From positions 11,837,501 to 11,901,500 of the forward strand of contig NC_056758.1 in the NCBI RefSeq assembly GCF_018687715.1: a DNA stretch of 64,000 bases. The letters run 5' to 3'. The stretch is from Carya illinoinensis (lineage: Eukaryota > Streptophyta > Magnoliopsida > Fagales > Juglandaceae). Shown one piece after another: positions 1 to 11,375 of the stretch. The notes beneath the pieces were generated by a model. The model saw only the letters and a program-made list of their open reading frames with translations, was not told where the DNA came from and did no database searches. Within the stretch, counting starts at the first letter, position 1. Every line of letters starts with the position of its first letter. The position numbers and the translations under genes were made by a program.

Positions 1-537
1 CCCATTATAGAACATCTGAACTTGCAACCAATCTGGCAATCCATGTTGTGGGCAACGTCGAACCAAGTCTTTATACCTCTCCCATGCTTCATAGAGTGAC
101 TCAAAATCATTTTGCTTGAACTGGCCAATCTCACTCCTGAGTTGGGCTGTTTTTGCAGGAGGAAAGAATTTAGCAAGAAACCTCTCAGCCATGTCCTGCC
201 AACTAACAATGCTTCCCGGTTGTAGAGATTGTAGCCAACCTCTAGCCTTGTCCCTCAAAGAGAAAGGAAACAATCTCAGTCTAATGGTGTCTTCAGTAAC
301 ACCATTGATCTTCACAGTGTCACAAATCTCCAAAAACATAGCCAAATGAATATTGGGATCATCCAGTGGCGATCCACTGAATTGAGCCTGCTGCACCATG
401 CTAATCAAAGCTGGTTTGAGCTCAAAGTTGTTGGCATTGATTGGCTGGCGCATTATGCTCGAGTAATTTCCATTCACAACTGGCCGCACATAGTCCTTCA
501 AGGTGCGTGGTAGTACCTCACGATCTTCTTCAGCCAT
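1..537 (-). CDS. Ty3/gypsy gag, N-terminal part (cut by window edge)
   Basis: An open frame of 179 codons on the minus strand runs from an ATG at 535-537 to the left window edge without a stop. It encodes a retrotransposon capsid-type Gag. After an N-terminal leader (MAEEDREVLPRTLKDYV) come stretches typical of the Retrotrans_gag domain: FSGSPLDDPNIHL, a RLFPFSLRDKARGWL-like segment, and FKQNDFESLYEAWERYKDL near residues 145-160. Such proteins package the element RNA into cytoplasmic particles. The start is supported by its position just downstream (minus sense) of a primer binding site and LTR. The part visible is intact, so this may be a fairly young element. Pol would lie left of the window. 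The lineage (Athila or Tat) is inferred from the tRNA-Asp primer site. Confidence 0.85.
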   Translation of the reverse strand, partial: MAEEDREVLPRTLKDYVRPVVNGNYSSIMRQPINANNFELKPALISMVQQAQFSGSPLDDPNIHLAMFLEICDTVKINGVTEDTIRLRLFPFSLRDKARGWLQSLQPGSIVSWQDMAERFLAKFFPPAKTAQLRSEIGQFKQNDFESLYEAWERYKDLVRRCPQHGLPDWLQVQMFYNG

Positions 538-730
538 AGCTAGTATCTTATTTTTTCTTAGTGATCTAAGAGTTCTTTCAATCTCCGGATCAACAGGAAT
601 AATGTCACGAGATCTAGTACGGCGCATCCAATGTCAAAAACACACCTGTAGAACAAATTAAAACAAAATTCTAAATTAAAACCAAGATTACTTTGTATCG
701 ATATTGACGAAAAGAATAAGAATAAACCAA

Positions 731-748
731 TCCCCGGCAACGGCGCCA
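731..748 (-). promoter_or_regulatory. Primer binding site for tRNA-Asp
   Basis: The plus strand reads TCCCCGGCAACGGCGCCA, identical to the 3' end (with CCA) of plant tRNA-Asp(GUC). On the minus strand this is a retrotransposon primer binding site beginning TGGCGCC. It lies between the LTR and the gag start and gives the orientation of the element. tRNA-Asp priming is known for Athila-type Ty3/gypsy elements. Confidence 0.85.
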
Positions 749-754
749 AAAACT

Positions 755-2080
755 TGACCGGTGCAAAACTGCAAGTGCACAGTATCGTAGTTTTATAATA
801 AAGTGGTAAGAAGAGTATCGTCCTCAGGGATTGGTACCTTACTCTTGCCAAATACCAAAATTATACTAATCTCAATTTTATCTAGAGGAATCGCTAAGGT
901 TTTTGTAGTTGCGAATAAAACTAGATCAACTCAAAGAGAAATAAGCAAAGAAAATAAAACTGACTTTCAAAGATCAAATTCAATAGGGAAGAAAACTTCT
1001 AGGAAATCGATTTCACCATAATTCTTCACTATGCTTTTCTCATCCAGCTAATTTAACTTAAACCTCTTTTGTCTATTAGCAAATCTCTAATTCATCCAAA
1101 AGCCTCTTTCGATAGTCAATTGGAAGTGATTCTAGTTTATCAATTCACACAAGAGTATGCAAATTAAATAATCAAGAACGCAATAAGACCAATGATTTAA
1201 TTACTACACAGGTTCATACAAGTCTTTCGATCTCTATACTTACCTATGCTGAAATATCCAAGATCTACCCTATGATTCCCTCTTTCGATAGCAAATCACA
1301 AGATTAATAATCATCTAATCAATGGCCAGTTAATTAGAAGCATTAAACTCAGAATAAATCAGATAAACAAAGAGAGAATTGCATTAAATTAGCATGGACA
1401 AACAAGCATAGTTCGGAAATAGGTTACATCGTTTTCCTAGAATAAAGAAAATTTAGCTCATGCTAGAAATGGAATTCAACATAAACGAATTCACCATAAT
1501 TGTTCTGAGAAGATGGGAAGAAGAAAATAAACACTGAAAAGTCCTCCTTGCAGCCTCAACTCGTCGTCAAAAGCTCAAGGGAACGATTCAACGCTTTTCT
1601 CCCGTCCGTGCTCGTGTATGAATCCAACGTACGTGCAAGAAATTAGAATTCCGTCTCCAAAACAAATGATTTGAATCCCTCTAGCTATGTTTTTCTCTCC
1701 CAAAGAGTGTTCTCCAGTCAAAACTCGCGGCTCTAGAGTGAAAAATGGCTTTTATATGGTCCCACGGCGGAAAACCTAAAATCTGTCAAAATACGATGTT
1801 TGCTCGAGCGGGGTGTCGAGCGCGCGTCGAGCGTTCGACTCTACCTGATTTCGCTCGAGCGTCCTATCGAGTGCACATCGAGCGTTCGACTCTGCCTGAT
1901 TTCGCTCGAGCGGCCAATGTCTCTGCTCGAGCAATCTTCATTTTTCAGCAACCCGCTCGAGCTCCCTGTCGAGCGGCAGTCGAGCGTTTGAATCTGCCTG
2001 AATTCGCTCGAGCGGCCAAAAGCCTCCGCTCGAGCGAACTTGTAAAATCTGCAATATGAAATTTTGCAAGCCATCAATGG
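755..2080 (-). mobile_element. Ty3/gypsy 5' LTR (right boundary approximate)
   Basis: The LTR edge next to the primer site is TGACCGG on the plus strand (CCGGTCA on the element strand), six bases from the primer site. Sequence without coding potential follows for about 1.3 kb, a normal length for Athila/Tat LTRs. It contains the GCTCGAGC-rich array at 1801-2040. The far end is not defined because no second LTR copy is in the window. A change in composition after about 2060-2080 is the only guide. Confidence 0.6.
1801..2040. repeat. Degenerate 51-bp tandem repeat rich in GCTCGAGC palindromes
   Basis: The segment 'gcgttcgactctgcctgatttcgctcgagcg' or close variants starts at 1831, 1882 and 1984, spacings of 51 and 102 (2 x 51) bases. 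A degenerate copy lies between the last two. Seven CTCGAG hexamers occur in about 235 bases (1803, 1854, 1905, 1926, 1956, 2007, 2029). The array lies inside the presumed LTR. Confidence 0.8.
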
Positions 2081-2640
2081 GCTTCCTCCCTATGTCCTCA
2101 TTTTCCTCTACCTCTCTCTCTTTCTCCGATAGGTCTCCACAACCACAAGTTCAGTTGCACCAATGTGCACAGCTACCCATTGCATCTCACCACCACCATC
2201 TTGTTCCTCTCATCACCAAGACCTTCGTCAACAATTTTCATGCCCAACTGAGCTTTATATAGCTTTCACTCTCCCTCACTCTCTAAGGCACGGGTTACAC
2301 TATTATTGGCCGATCCGCCACCGTAAGCCACCACAACTCCACCACACCTTCCTCTACCTTTCCTTAGCTTTCCATGAAGTTCCTGGCCTTCCTCTACCTC
2401 AAGCAACCTCCCTCCCTTTTGGATACACTATTCACAGCGTGATACCATCGTGCTCCGCCACCTTGAACATTTCCAAGACCACGCCTAGCTGTTCTCAAGC
2501 CAAAACTGCCACTTTACTTGGTGGACAGCCACCGTACGCGATGTTACCGCCACGTACGATTCCTCCAACGTCTTGGTCGTGACGGGCAACGAGCGACGCA
2601 CGAGTTATCCCGTCGATGGTATAAACCTCTATCTCTAGTT
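2081..2640. other. Pyrimidine-rich non-coding stretch
   Basis: C/T-rich sequence with short open frames but no recognisable protein, codon pattern or splice structure. It lies between the gypsy LTR and the tandem-repeat region and may belong to the following LTR-like unit. Confidence 0.4.
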
Positions 2641-2827
2641 ATTTATGTTATATTAGTTGGTTGGTTGGACTGTAGATTGTGTAGTTAGTAATTGTGGAGT
2701 TCGCTGTGTAGTTGTGAGGTGCAGTGTAGTTGTGAAGTGTTAGGCTTGATTGTGTAGTATTGTGGACTGTGCTGTGAGTATGGGCATGAGATGAATGCTG
2801 TAGTTGTGATGCAGAGTGAAGTGTGAA

Positions 2828-3078
2828 GGGAGTATGCGTGGAGCATACTCTGTGTAGTGCAGCAACGTACCGTGTGATGTGCGCTGTAGCGACGTGTGGC
2901 ATAGAATAAAGGGAGTATACGTGGAGTGTTCTCATGTGTAGCAATGCACCGTGAGGCATGTATCGTAGTGATGTGTGTCGTAGTGTAGATGGAAGGGAGT
3001 TCACGTGAGTGTACTTTGTGCTATGTCATATTACACCGGACGGCATATCACGAAGGGTTGGATGGATAGCGGAGAAGC
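2828..3078. repeat. Tandem repeat, about 83-84 bp, three copies
   Basis: Copies begin with GGGAGT at 2828, 2911 and 2995 (spacing 83 and 84). Each continues with variants of 'gtgga', then 'tgtgtagtgcagcaacgtaccgtg' or similar. The third copy is the most diverged. Confidence 0.7.
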
Positions 3079-3100
3079 GTGGAGTGTATGGTGTAAAGTC

Positions 3101-3545
3101 GGAAACTGGGTAACAATGTCCCAAAACAGTGGTGATGTTGCCTATAGTCCGGGGTGACCGGTGTCACCTTGTGGTTGACTTATGGCTGGGAGCATATGAA
3201 AGTGATGGAAAAGTATCAGAAAGTGTAGTGGAAGCATGATGAGCATTGTGCTGTAACTCGAGAAATTAGTCTTGAGCTATGTGACGTAACAGAGGTGCAT
3301 TTGTGGATGCAGTTCTCATGTTAAGTGGCGGGAACTGTGTAATAGTGTCCCGAAGTAGTGGTGATGTGGCCTGTATCCCAAGGTGACAGGTGTTACCTTA
3401 TGGTTGACTTATGGTTGAAAGTATATGTAAGTGGTGGAAAAGTATTAGAGAGTACAGTGGAAGCATGATGGGCGTCGTGACGTGACTCGGGATTAGTCTT
3501 GAGCTATTGACGTAACATAAGTGTATTGTGGATGTAGTCCTCTCC
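3101..3545. repeat. Tandem duplication, about 229 bp, two copies
   Basis: The block from 'ggaaactgggtaacaatgtccc' at 3101 is repeated from 3331. Matching landmarks sit 229-230 bases apart: GGTGATGT at 3131/3360 and GTGGAAGCATGATG at 3228/3457. By eye the copies are about 80% identical. Confidence 0.8.
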
Positions 3546-5629
3546 TATCAAGTGTTGGGATGAACTTGTACAGGGCTGGGAAGTAGGAAGAATCCTATCG
3601 ACCGGGTTTGAGCAAGTTGGTATCGGAGTATGGAGCTTGTTTATACAAGAGGGCGTTCATTGGATTTATAAGTTGTTCTTAGGTGATAAAAGGGATATGA
3701 TACATGTGTCTCTAGCGAGACATTGTGCCGAACAGGTTTACCATATATAATGGGTAAGCTGTTCTCAGCATGGTTACATGGTGTTTTAGCCCCAGAGTTG
3801 GCTTGAATTCATGTATCTAGTCTGGTTGGGATTGAGGATTTAGTATGGGCTAAGATTCATGAAGGTAGTGACGAGTATATCGTATAAGGTTGGAACGCAT
3901 GACTCTGTCTGTCAGAATCATGCGTAGGAATGTGGAAATAGAAGAATGAGATGGAGGTCTTAGTGTCTTAACCCTAAGGTGAATCATGGAGATTCACTTT
4001 AAGGAATAAGACTTTGAAGGTTTTAGCATAGTAATTGGCACATAAGAGCCGAGGGATGAATGGAGAGTGTTCCAAGTAAAGCATAGTTTTATTTTTAGAA
4101 TAGTTGCTTATGCATTAGATAGATGATGACTTAAGATTATGTGTATGCATGTAGGTTGCCATCTGATACGCACACGAATGGATTGCATGGAATGAGTATA
4201 GCATGAAGTTTAGGTAAGTATTACGTTCATACTCTTCTAGAGTTTTTATTAAATAAACAAAGAAGAAAACGATAGCTTTTCTCAAAAAGGAAAACGAGAC
4301 TTTTCTCTACAAGACACGCCTTACTTAAAAAGAAAATGAAGCATAAGTTTTCAAGTATAAGTATGTAGCGGCCCTCTTAAGCAGCCCCTTTTCACGCACC
4401 CAAAGTATGTACATGTATGCATGTGGATGGATGTTATAAGTGGTACGTAATGTATGTATGTTTACAAAAAGAAACTAAACGAAGCTTTAAAATATGCAAG
4501 AACAGACACTTTTAAACAAAAAGAAAGAAAACTGCTTTTTTTCTAAAATAACTTTTACGAAATGAGAAACTTCTTTTAAAACGACTTTTACAAAAAAAAG
4601 AAAACAACTTTCTTTTAAAATGACTTTATGAATTGAAGAATTGTAAGAACGGTAAGAACTGTAAGAAAGGACTGTAAAGAACTATAAGAAAGGACTGTAA
4701 AGAACTGTAAAGGACTTAATGGACTGAAAAGGAAAGGAATGACTGTAAATGAATGAAGGGATTGAAATAAATGGATGATGTATGAAAATACATAATGACC
4801 ATTTGAATGGAAAAGGAAAAGGTACCAATGGACTGGACTGGGCATATTGCAATGCCGGGTAAGTAGTACTGGTAGTGCACCCAGTGCTGCACCTTGACGA
4901 AATAGATTCCCAACCTATGGCCACGGGCGAAATCAGGTCCAAAAGACCTCTAACCCTAGCACATGGGCCGTAATAGTGTGCAATACGGCCAATGAAAGTG
5001 AAAAGAATAAACTTATACATATTAAGAAAGAATGCATGTATGAATGAACGGAATGCATGAATGTACGTAAGAAAAGAGGAATGCATGAATGTATGTAACA
5101 AATGCATGAAAAGATTATTTAATAAATGAAGGCAGCGATGCGTGGGGAACTATTTTAAGAAAAGAAAGCATGTTTTTAAAGAAAAATCCTACCACACAAC
5201 ATTTTTAAAACGAACTGCATTTCCATGCATGATAAGTAGGATATGTATGTATGGAATGATAACTACATGACTGAAAACCTATGTTATTATATTTTAACTG
5301 TACGAAATAATGCTTACAAGTCATCGACTCATTTTAGTTTTTATGTGTGCCCTCCCAGGGACAAGATGAGCATGATAGTTCAGGACAGGTGCAACCTGAG
5401 AGGAAGAGCACGAAGGTCTAGGTAAGATATTTTATATGAGAAACTTTAATTATAAAATTTAATGTTTTTCGTTGTAATATTTTAATTAAGGAAATGAATT
5501 TTATTTGTAACATGGAGTCTTTTGTATCTTAGCATGAAAGGAAAATAAATTTTAAAAGGAACCGTAATTCCCTTCGATTTTTATCAAAATCGTTTTGAAA
5601 AAGGACCCACCATAAGAATGGATGTTACA

Positions 5630-6800
5630 ATTTTTGATACTCAATTCTTTCTTTTAATTTATTTTTAGTCTTATATTTACTTGAGTAGCACAGGAGGACC
5701 TACCGAAAAGGAACACAACATACATCAGTTGAAAAGAATAGGAAAAAGACATGGCAGAGACTGTTCTTTTGGGTGTTTTTCAGACGGAAAGAATTGCTTT
5801 TCTTCTTTGGGGATTTTCTACACAAGCCGCCAAGAGACAGACACGGCAGGGGGTCTTTTTTATGACTTACGGGAGCTGTTGGGTGCTGGACCAAGGGACG
5901 CTGACACGCAAAAAATAAAGGAGAGATGAAAACGCAAACGCTGACGCTGCACTGAGAAGAAGTAAAGAAAAAATAAATTAAAGAAAAGGCTAGGGCTAGC
6001 TGGTTTTGTTTTGGGTGGAGAGACTTTGAGTGATTTACAGACTGACTTGGACTTTGGGGGCTTCTCGGACAGCATACGGGAGGGGGAGCTCTAACTTTTC
6101 TTTCTTTTTGGCTGGCTTACTTTTGGTCAGGGGGAGGCAGCATGTTTTGAGTTGAAAGGGAAATAAAAAGCTTCTGGGAAACGATAGTGAAAGAGAGGGC
6201 CAACCGACTTTCAGAACGAGGAGACAGAGAAAAATGAGAAAAGGGTAAGAGAGGTTTGGAGCTTTTCAACAACACGGAGACGAGGAGGCAATTTTCATTT
6301 GGGCTTCGAGAGGAACGCAAGAGAGAGGGAAAGGGGAACCTGACTTACAGAATGGAGGAGGGACACTTTTTTTCATTTTGAGCTGGGCTTCTAAACAGAG
6401 GAGAGACAGGAGGCATAGAGACAAAATGAAAGGGAAGCTGCACAAGAACAGGGGAAGAAATGCTTAGGGGACGCTTTGCTCTTTCATCTAGAGTGACATG
6501 AGAATGGGGGCTGGTTCGTTTGATGCTGGACTGGGCGTCACGAGGAGAGTTTTGGAATGCTGCACTTCATGGAAAGGACTGGGTTGTTTTGTTTGACGCA
6601 AGGGAGAGTTTTTCTTGGTTACTGGGGCTGGTTCGTTGGATGCTATAGGAGTTTTCGTGAAGAGCTTTGAACCAGAGGGGATTTTCTTGGTTTGTGGAGA
6701 GAGAGAGGATTGAAGGAGAGTTTTTGGACAGACTCACGAAACAGTGGATAGTTGGGGAGTTTGTTTTCTTTTTTGGGCTATATATTCTCTTCACTTTTAC
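5630..6800. other. Purine-rich non-coding stretch
   Basis: G/A-rich sequence with several short open frames on both strands, none resembling a known protein. No splice-linked coding pattern was found. Confidence 0.4.
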
Positions 6801-7495
6801 TTTTTTGTACCTATTTTCTTGTGTTTTATTTTAGTTTTATCATGAAAAATATTTATTTGATTTCTATGGCTCTTGTAATGAACATGGTTGGCTAAATTCT
6901 CATATTAAAGCTAGAGGTAAAGTCTAATGGCTTGGATATTGTTTCGAATCATCAATAAAATTTATATTATAAGTTTGATCGATCGAATGGTTTTATTATT
7001 GAATATTTTGATTATATTTATATTTATCTTGATTTATTGTGATTTTTGAATACATTGAATGCTTGAAAAATCCCTGTGATGTTCAAATAGGCTTGTGAAT
7101 ATTTTAACCATCAATCATTCATGCTTAATCATTAGTAACTATTTTTCTTGACCTTAAATGTTAAATCTTCCAATTAAACAGAATCATTATTCTATTTTAA
7201 TTGAAGTAAATCGATTGAAAATAGTATACTAAATTATTAGACGAATCCTTGAAATCTTAGTCATTTTCTATATTGATTTATTTTACTATGTTAGTTGTAT
7301 TTTGTTGCTTTAAAATCTTTATCTCAGTAATTTTCTCTTCTATTTGATTGCACGTTCCTTTTTACTTGTTTCTTTTAATTTTTTGAGTTTATTTTTCTTA
7401 TTATATAATTCAATCCCAGTGGATTCGACCCTATTAGGTTCTACAATACATGTATACTTGAAAGTAAAACTGCTCTAAATTTTTAGTTCACTAGT
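6801..7495 (+). mobile_element. LTR-like remnant of a Ty3/gypsy element
   Basis: AT-rich sequence carrying phrases typical of gypsy LTRs: 'ctcttgtaatgaacatggttggctaaattctc' near 6872 and, at its right end, 'caatcccagtggattcgaccctattagg' (7411-7438). The latter type of segment lies near the LTR end in many plant gypsy elements. No matching LTR copy is visible. This is pattern recognition only. Confidence 0.35.
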
Positions 7496-7511
7496 TAAGT
7501 CAAAGTTTAGG

Positions 7512-7757
7512 CGTAATAATGACTACATTCACTCTAGGACCACATTGAAACAATTTGTTGATCAGTATGATTCAGATCTTAGGAGGAGTGTAGAGAATGA
7601 AGCAATTGCTGATTTTAATTCATTTCACATTGAGATTCCTTGCATCTCCTGCCATCTTATCGAAAGTAATTTAAAAAAACATATACAATTGCCAAGTTTA
7701 AGTAAGTCTAAGATGAATTTTGTGAGTTTTTATATTTGGGTAGTTCAATTAACATAG
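7512..7757 (+). pseudogene. FAR1/FRS (MULE-derived) protein fragment
   Basis: The translated frame reads NDYIHSRTTLKQFVDQYDSDL and continues RRSVENEAIADFNSF, then IEIPC. This matches the segment of FAR1-RELATED SEQUENCE proteins that follows the MULE-type transposase domain, where GY(V/I)(N/H)xRTTLKQFVxQY is conserved. FRS proteins are domesticated Mutator-like transposases acting as plant transcription factors. Only about 80 residues remain. The FAR1 zinc finger, the DDE core and the SWIM finger are absent, and LTR-like sequence abuts it upstream. It is a relic, of either an FRS gene or a MULE; the fragment does not tell which. Confidence 0.7.
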
Positions 7758-7849
7758 TCTTAACGTTTGAATATTAATTATTAACTATGTGTGCACAATC
7801 CAAATTTTTCATAATTAAGAATATACTGGTTTCTATAAGAATTCAGAAC

Positions 7850-8892
7850 ATTACGATAGAGAGAGAAAGTCTATCGTAAGTCTTCCTTCTCTCTAGAAAG
7901 CTTATCAAGAAACCTTCCCAGAGGGGGGTGGGAGCCTCGGCTCCTCCCTCCCTCCCCTCTTTTGTTTTCATGCTTTTCCCATTTTCTTCCTTTTTTTTGT
8001 CAGTTTTTTTAGTTTTCTTGTTTTGGTTTAGTTCCAATCAGTGCTTGGGGGTTATGGTGGCTTAAGGGTGACAGGTTCTTGCTCTCTAGCGATGGCGCGG
8101 CCTTGAGGAGAGGAACATCCATAGCCAAAGAAGACAAAGTAAGGTGTGCTGCTCTGTTTTGAAAGAACAGAGAGTTGGTGGTACGAGTAGCGACTCTGGG
8201 TCATGTCGGAAAGGCTTCGTGGTGTTCTCCGGGCTTTGTGGTGTTTGGCACAGCAACTCATGTATTGCACAACAGTAGAAAAGAAAGGAGGAGGGCTCCA
8301 TTGTACTCCTTCAGCTTTGCTTTAATGTATAAGGTTGTGTTTGGAGCCATGAGCTTGGAGGAGAACTTTGCATTTGGTGGTCTGTGCACTTGCTTGGAGG
8401 GAGAACGCGGCACGGAGAGGGAGCAGCTGGAATAAGCAATGAAACCCTAAGTAGCTCTCCCGATGGGCCGGGCTTTTGTTGGGTTGGGCTGGGCTGGGCT
8501 TCAGCCCATGTATTTTTAGTTTGCTCAGTGTATCACTTGTTTTTGAAGGTTTTTCTTGTATTTTCGGTTATTTAGTTTGTTTTAGGTAGTAGTAGGAAAC
8601 AGTCTCTAGGACCGAGAGTCCATAGAGTTTTGTACTCCACTCCATGGGAGGGGGAGTTGTGTGGACTGTCTTAGTCTAAGACAGAGTTAAGTCTCTTAGA
8701 CGTTTAGTCTAAAGGCCTGTCTTTCAGACTGTTAGTCTGAAGGCATTGGACAAGACCTGTTAGCTGTAAAGAAATTTGTGGGCTGGAGAGCGAGAAAATG
8801 TTAGAATTTGATTTGTATTTTACAAATCAAAAGTTGTAATTGTCCGCTTCATTAATGAATGGAACACTGTTTCACCTTTCAAAAAAAATTTT
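7850..8892 (+). mobile_element. Retroposon-like sequence ending in poly(A)
   Basis: A GC-richer block ends in 'ttcattaatgaatggaacactgtttcacctttcaaaaaaaa' (8849-8889), the form of a non-LTR retroposon 3' tail. No reverse transcriptase or RNase H is visible between, so it would be an internally deleted LINE or another non-coding retroposon. No target-site duplication was found. The stretch 8660-8745 carries short inverted repeats, such as GTCTTAGTCTAAGAC at 8668-8682. Confidence 0.35.
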
Positions 8893-8924
8893 TTTTTTCA
8901 TAGTTTGGACATACGGTCTATAAA

Positions 8925-9245
8925 TATGTTACATTATGTTAAAATATGTTATATATTATGTTACATTATGTTAAATATGTTACATTATATTAAAAGTGTC
9001 ACGTATTATATTATATTATATTATGAAGGTAAAATGAAAGTCTCGGACATTACATTACACTGTTTAAAATAGATTTTTCTTAATTTGAACACACATATAT
9101 ATATGTGATAACTATGTGCAAAAATATGTTACATTATGTTCAAAGTGTCACATATTACATTATGTTATAAAAGTAAAATGAAAGTGTGTCAAATAGCATT
9201 ACATTTTTTTTTTAAATTAGATCTTTCATTCTCAAACTAACACAT
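8925..9245. repeat. AT-rich duplicated segment, two copies about 190 bp apart
   Basis: 'aatatgttacattatgtt...aaagtgtcac.tattatattat...aagtaaaatgaaagt' occurs at about 8934-9040 and again at about 9123-9190, each followed by a 'cattacat' run. The unit also contains short 'atgttacattatgtta' repeats. Confidence 0.6.
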
Positions 9246-9482
9246 TTTTTGTAATTTACATGCCAAGCAAAGCTCGAGTTATGACACGGGTAGATTCTAA
9301 GCTACTAATATATATTCTAAGGTGCACCCTTATTTGAAATATCATTATTGTAGAAAATAAGTAAAATAGAATTTGAGTGAGACTTATGTATAGTAAGAGG
9401 GCCTATTTATAGGGAAAAATGAGACCAAGTGAAATAAGGAAATAAATAAATTCAATACCTCATGATCAAAGTAGTAGTCTAA

Positions 9483-10860
9483 TCAAATTTACATCAATAT
9501 CCCCTTCAAACTCTAGATGGTGGAGCCAACTTGAGTTTGTAAACAAGATAACGAAGCCGACCGGGTGGATGAGATTTCTTGCAAATGTCAGCAAGCTGGT
9601 CTTTAGAGGAGATGGAGCAATGAAACAAGGTGTCTTGCTGAAGATGATGTCTAATAAAGTGACGATCAATCTCGATATGTTTGGTACGTTCATACAAAAC
9701 ATCATTATGAGCAATCCGTAGGGCACTTCGATTGTCACAATAAATGAGAGTACAAGACATTTGAGGGGCACCCATATTTGCCAAAAGTCAATGTAACCCT
9801 AAAAGTTCGGAAGTAGTATCAACAAGAGCACGATACTTAGATCCTGTACTAGAGCGAGCAACAATAGACTACTTCTTATTATGCCAAGAAATTAGAGAAG
9901 TCCCTAGCAAAAAGGAATAACTGATGGTAGATCAACAATTAGCAGAATCTCCAACCCAACCAACAACAGAAAAAGCCCGAAGCTCAAGGAAATGAAATCC
10001 ATGAAACAGAATTCTATTAATGTAATGCAAGATTCAACGAATGACAGTATACTAGATAGATCAAGGAGCCCTTATAATCTGGCTAACCAAATGTACTGCA
10101 TAGAAAATATCTGAACATGTGACAAGAAGATAAATAAGATTACCGACCAACTACCTATAAAGACTAGCATCAGAAAGAGGCTCACCATTTGTGGAAATAA
10201 GCTTGACAATAGTCTCAAAAGGATTGTTGACAGTCTTGCTGTCGGTCAAACCAACAGGGAAAGCAAGTCAGAAGCATATTTAGATAGAGAGGTAATAACC
10301 ATTTGTATCAAAATCAGCTTCTAGTCCAAGAGAGTAGTTGAGTCAGCACAAGTCATTCATCTTGAAATTCTGACTTAAAATTTTTTGAAAATTTCATATC
10401 CCAAAGATGTCATTTCTAGTGATAATCATGTCACCAACGTATAGAAAGATGATAATAATACCTGCATCAGTTGTCCGTAGAAACCATGTAGAATAATAAT
10501 AGTTGGGAACAAAACCTTATTGAGCGACCATAGAACTGAATTTGACAAACTACAGACGTGGAGCTTGCTTGAGATCATAAAAAGAATGACGAAAGTGGCA
10601 GACTTTGAGACCATAAAGGCATTCTTGACATTCATCTGAAGTAATTGCCATCAATGAACTACAACAACTACAAGCAGAGATCTAACAGAAGTAATTCGTG
10701 CAACAAATGCAAAAATTTCCTTATAGTCAATACCGTATTCTTGGGCAAAACCCTTGGCAAGCCTTTTATCATTCCACCAATCCATCTACATGAGTCTTAA
10801 TTTTGTATACATACTTGCATCCAACTACAGATTTTCCAGGAGGCAATGAATTAAAATAAA
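9483..10860 (-). pseudogene. Decayed Ty1/copia pol (RT and RNase H)
   Basis: Minus-strand frames together match the C-terminal half of a copia polyprotein in the right order. From high to low coordinates: PPGKSVVGCKYVYKIKTHVDG (start of reverse transcriptase, about 10780-10850); NVKNAF (10620); the LYRQLVGNL-like and SDIFYAVHLVSQ segments (about 10080-10180); and the RNase H region with LIYCDNRSALRIAHND and ERTKHIEIDRHF (9650-9760), then SKDQLADICKKS. The longest intact stretch is 9506-9784. Numerous stops and frameshifts lie elsewhere. Integrase, protease, gag and LTRs are not recognisable. It is clearly older than the two copia elements at 24 and 33-39 kb. Confidence 0.85.
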
Positions 10861-11375
10861 ATAAAAGTTAAGAAGTAAACAATCAATGAATTAAAGCAAG
10901 AAATAATTAATCTAATAAACTAATCAAGATAAAATAACTAAAATAGATTCTAAAGATGCAAATTAGTCTAACAATAAACAAACTATTCATGGAGAAGGAA
11001 CTAAGATTTTGGAGTCCACTTCATCTATTCATAGTAATATATTTATGATAATGTATTCTTCCTGAATATCTACATGATAATATAAAAATCAATTTTGTCA
11101 TCATGTAAATATCATCATTGAGCCCTTTTTTCTCTAAGAAAATATCTAAGTATGTTCTTATTCGTTTAAAAATATAAAATCAAATCATTACTTGCATATG
11201 TTAAAACACATCACAAAAGATATTATAGTTATTTTTAACAAAATTATGAATCAGACTCTCAACTGATTGGAATTATTTTAGATTATGAGAAAAATATGAT
11301 TGAGCTCATATGAAGAATTTTATCTCTCTCAATTGACAAGAAACAATAACAATAGATCATTGAACATATAAATAA
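10861..11375. other. AT-rich intergenic stretch, nothing recognised
   Basis: No coding pattern, repeat structure or RNA gene seen. Confidence 0.5.

Larger units (their letters stand above)
2641..5629 (+). mobile_element. Probable long LTR or LTR-derived sequence
   Basis: About 3 kb without coding potential, containing two separate tandem-repeat blocks and then A-rich sequence. It ends with TGTTACA at 5623-5629, a common LTR 3' terminus. The segment around 4850-4990 ('atgccgggtaagtag', 'cccaacctatggccacgggc') resembles non-coding parts of long LTRs of Tekay/Del-type chromoviruses. I see no second copy, target duplication or primer site in the window, so assignment and left end are tentative. 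Confidence 0.4.

Noticed and set aside
731..748. A tRNA-Asp gene
   Set aside because: Only the last 18 bases including CCA are present. Plant tRNA genes do not encode CCA, and the LTR and gag context shows a primer binding site.
1801..2040. A CRISPR array or protein-coding repeat
   Set aside because: Palindromic GCTCGAGC motifs recur inside an LTR. The open frames across it arise from the repeat itself and are mirrored on both strands.
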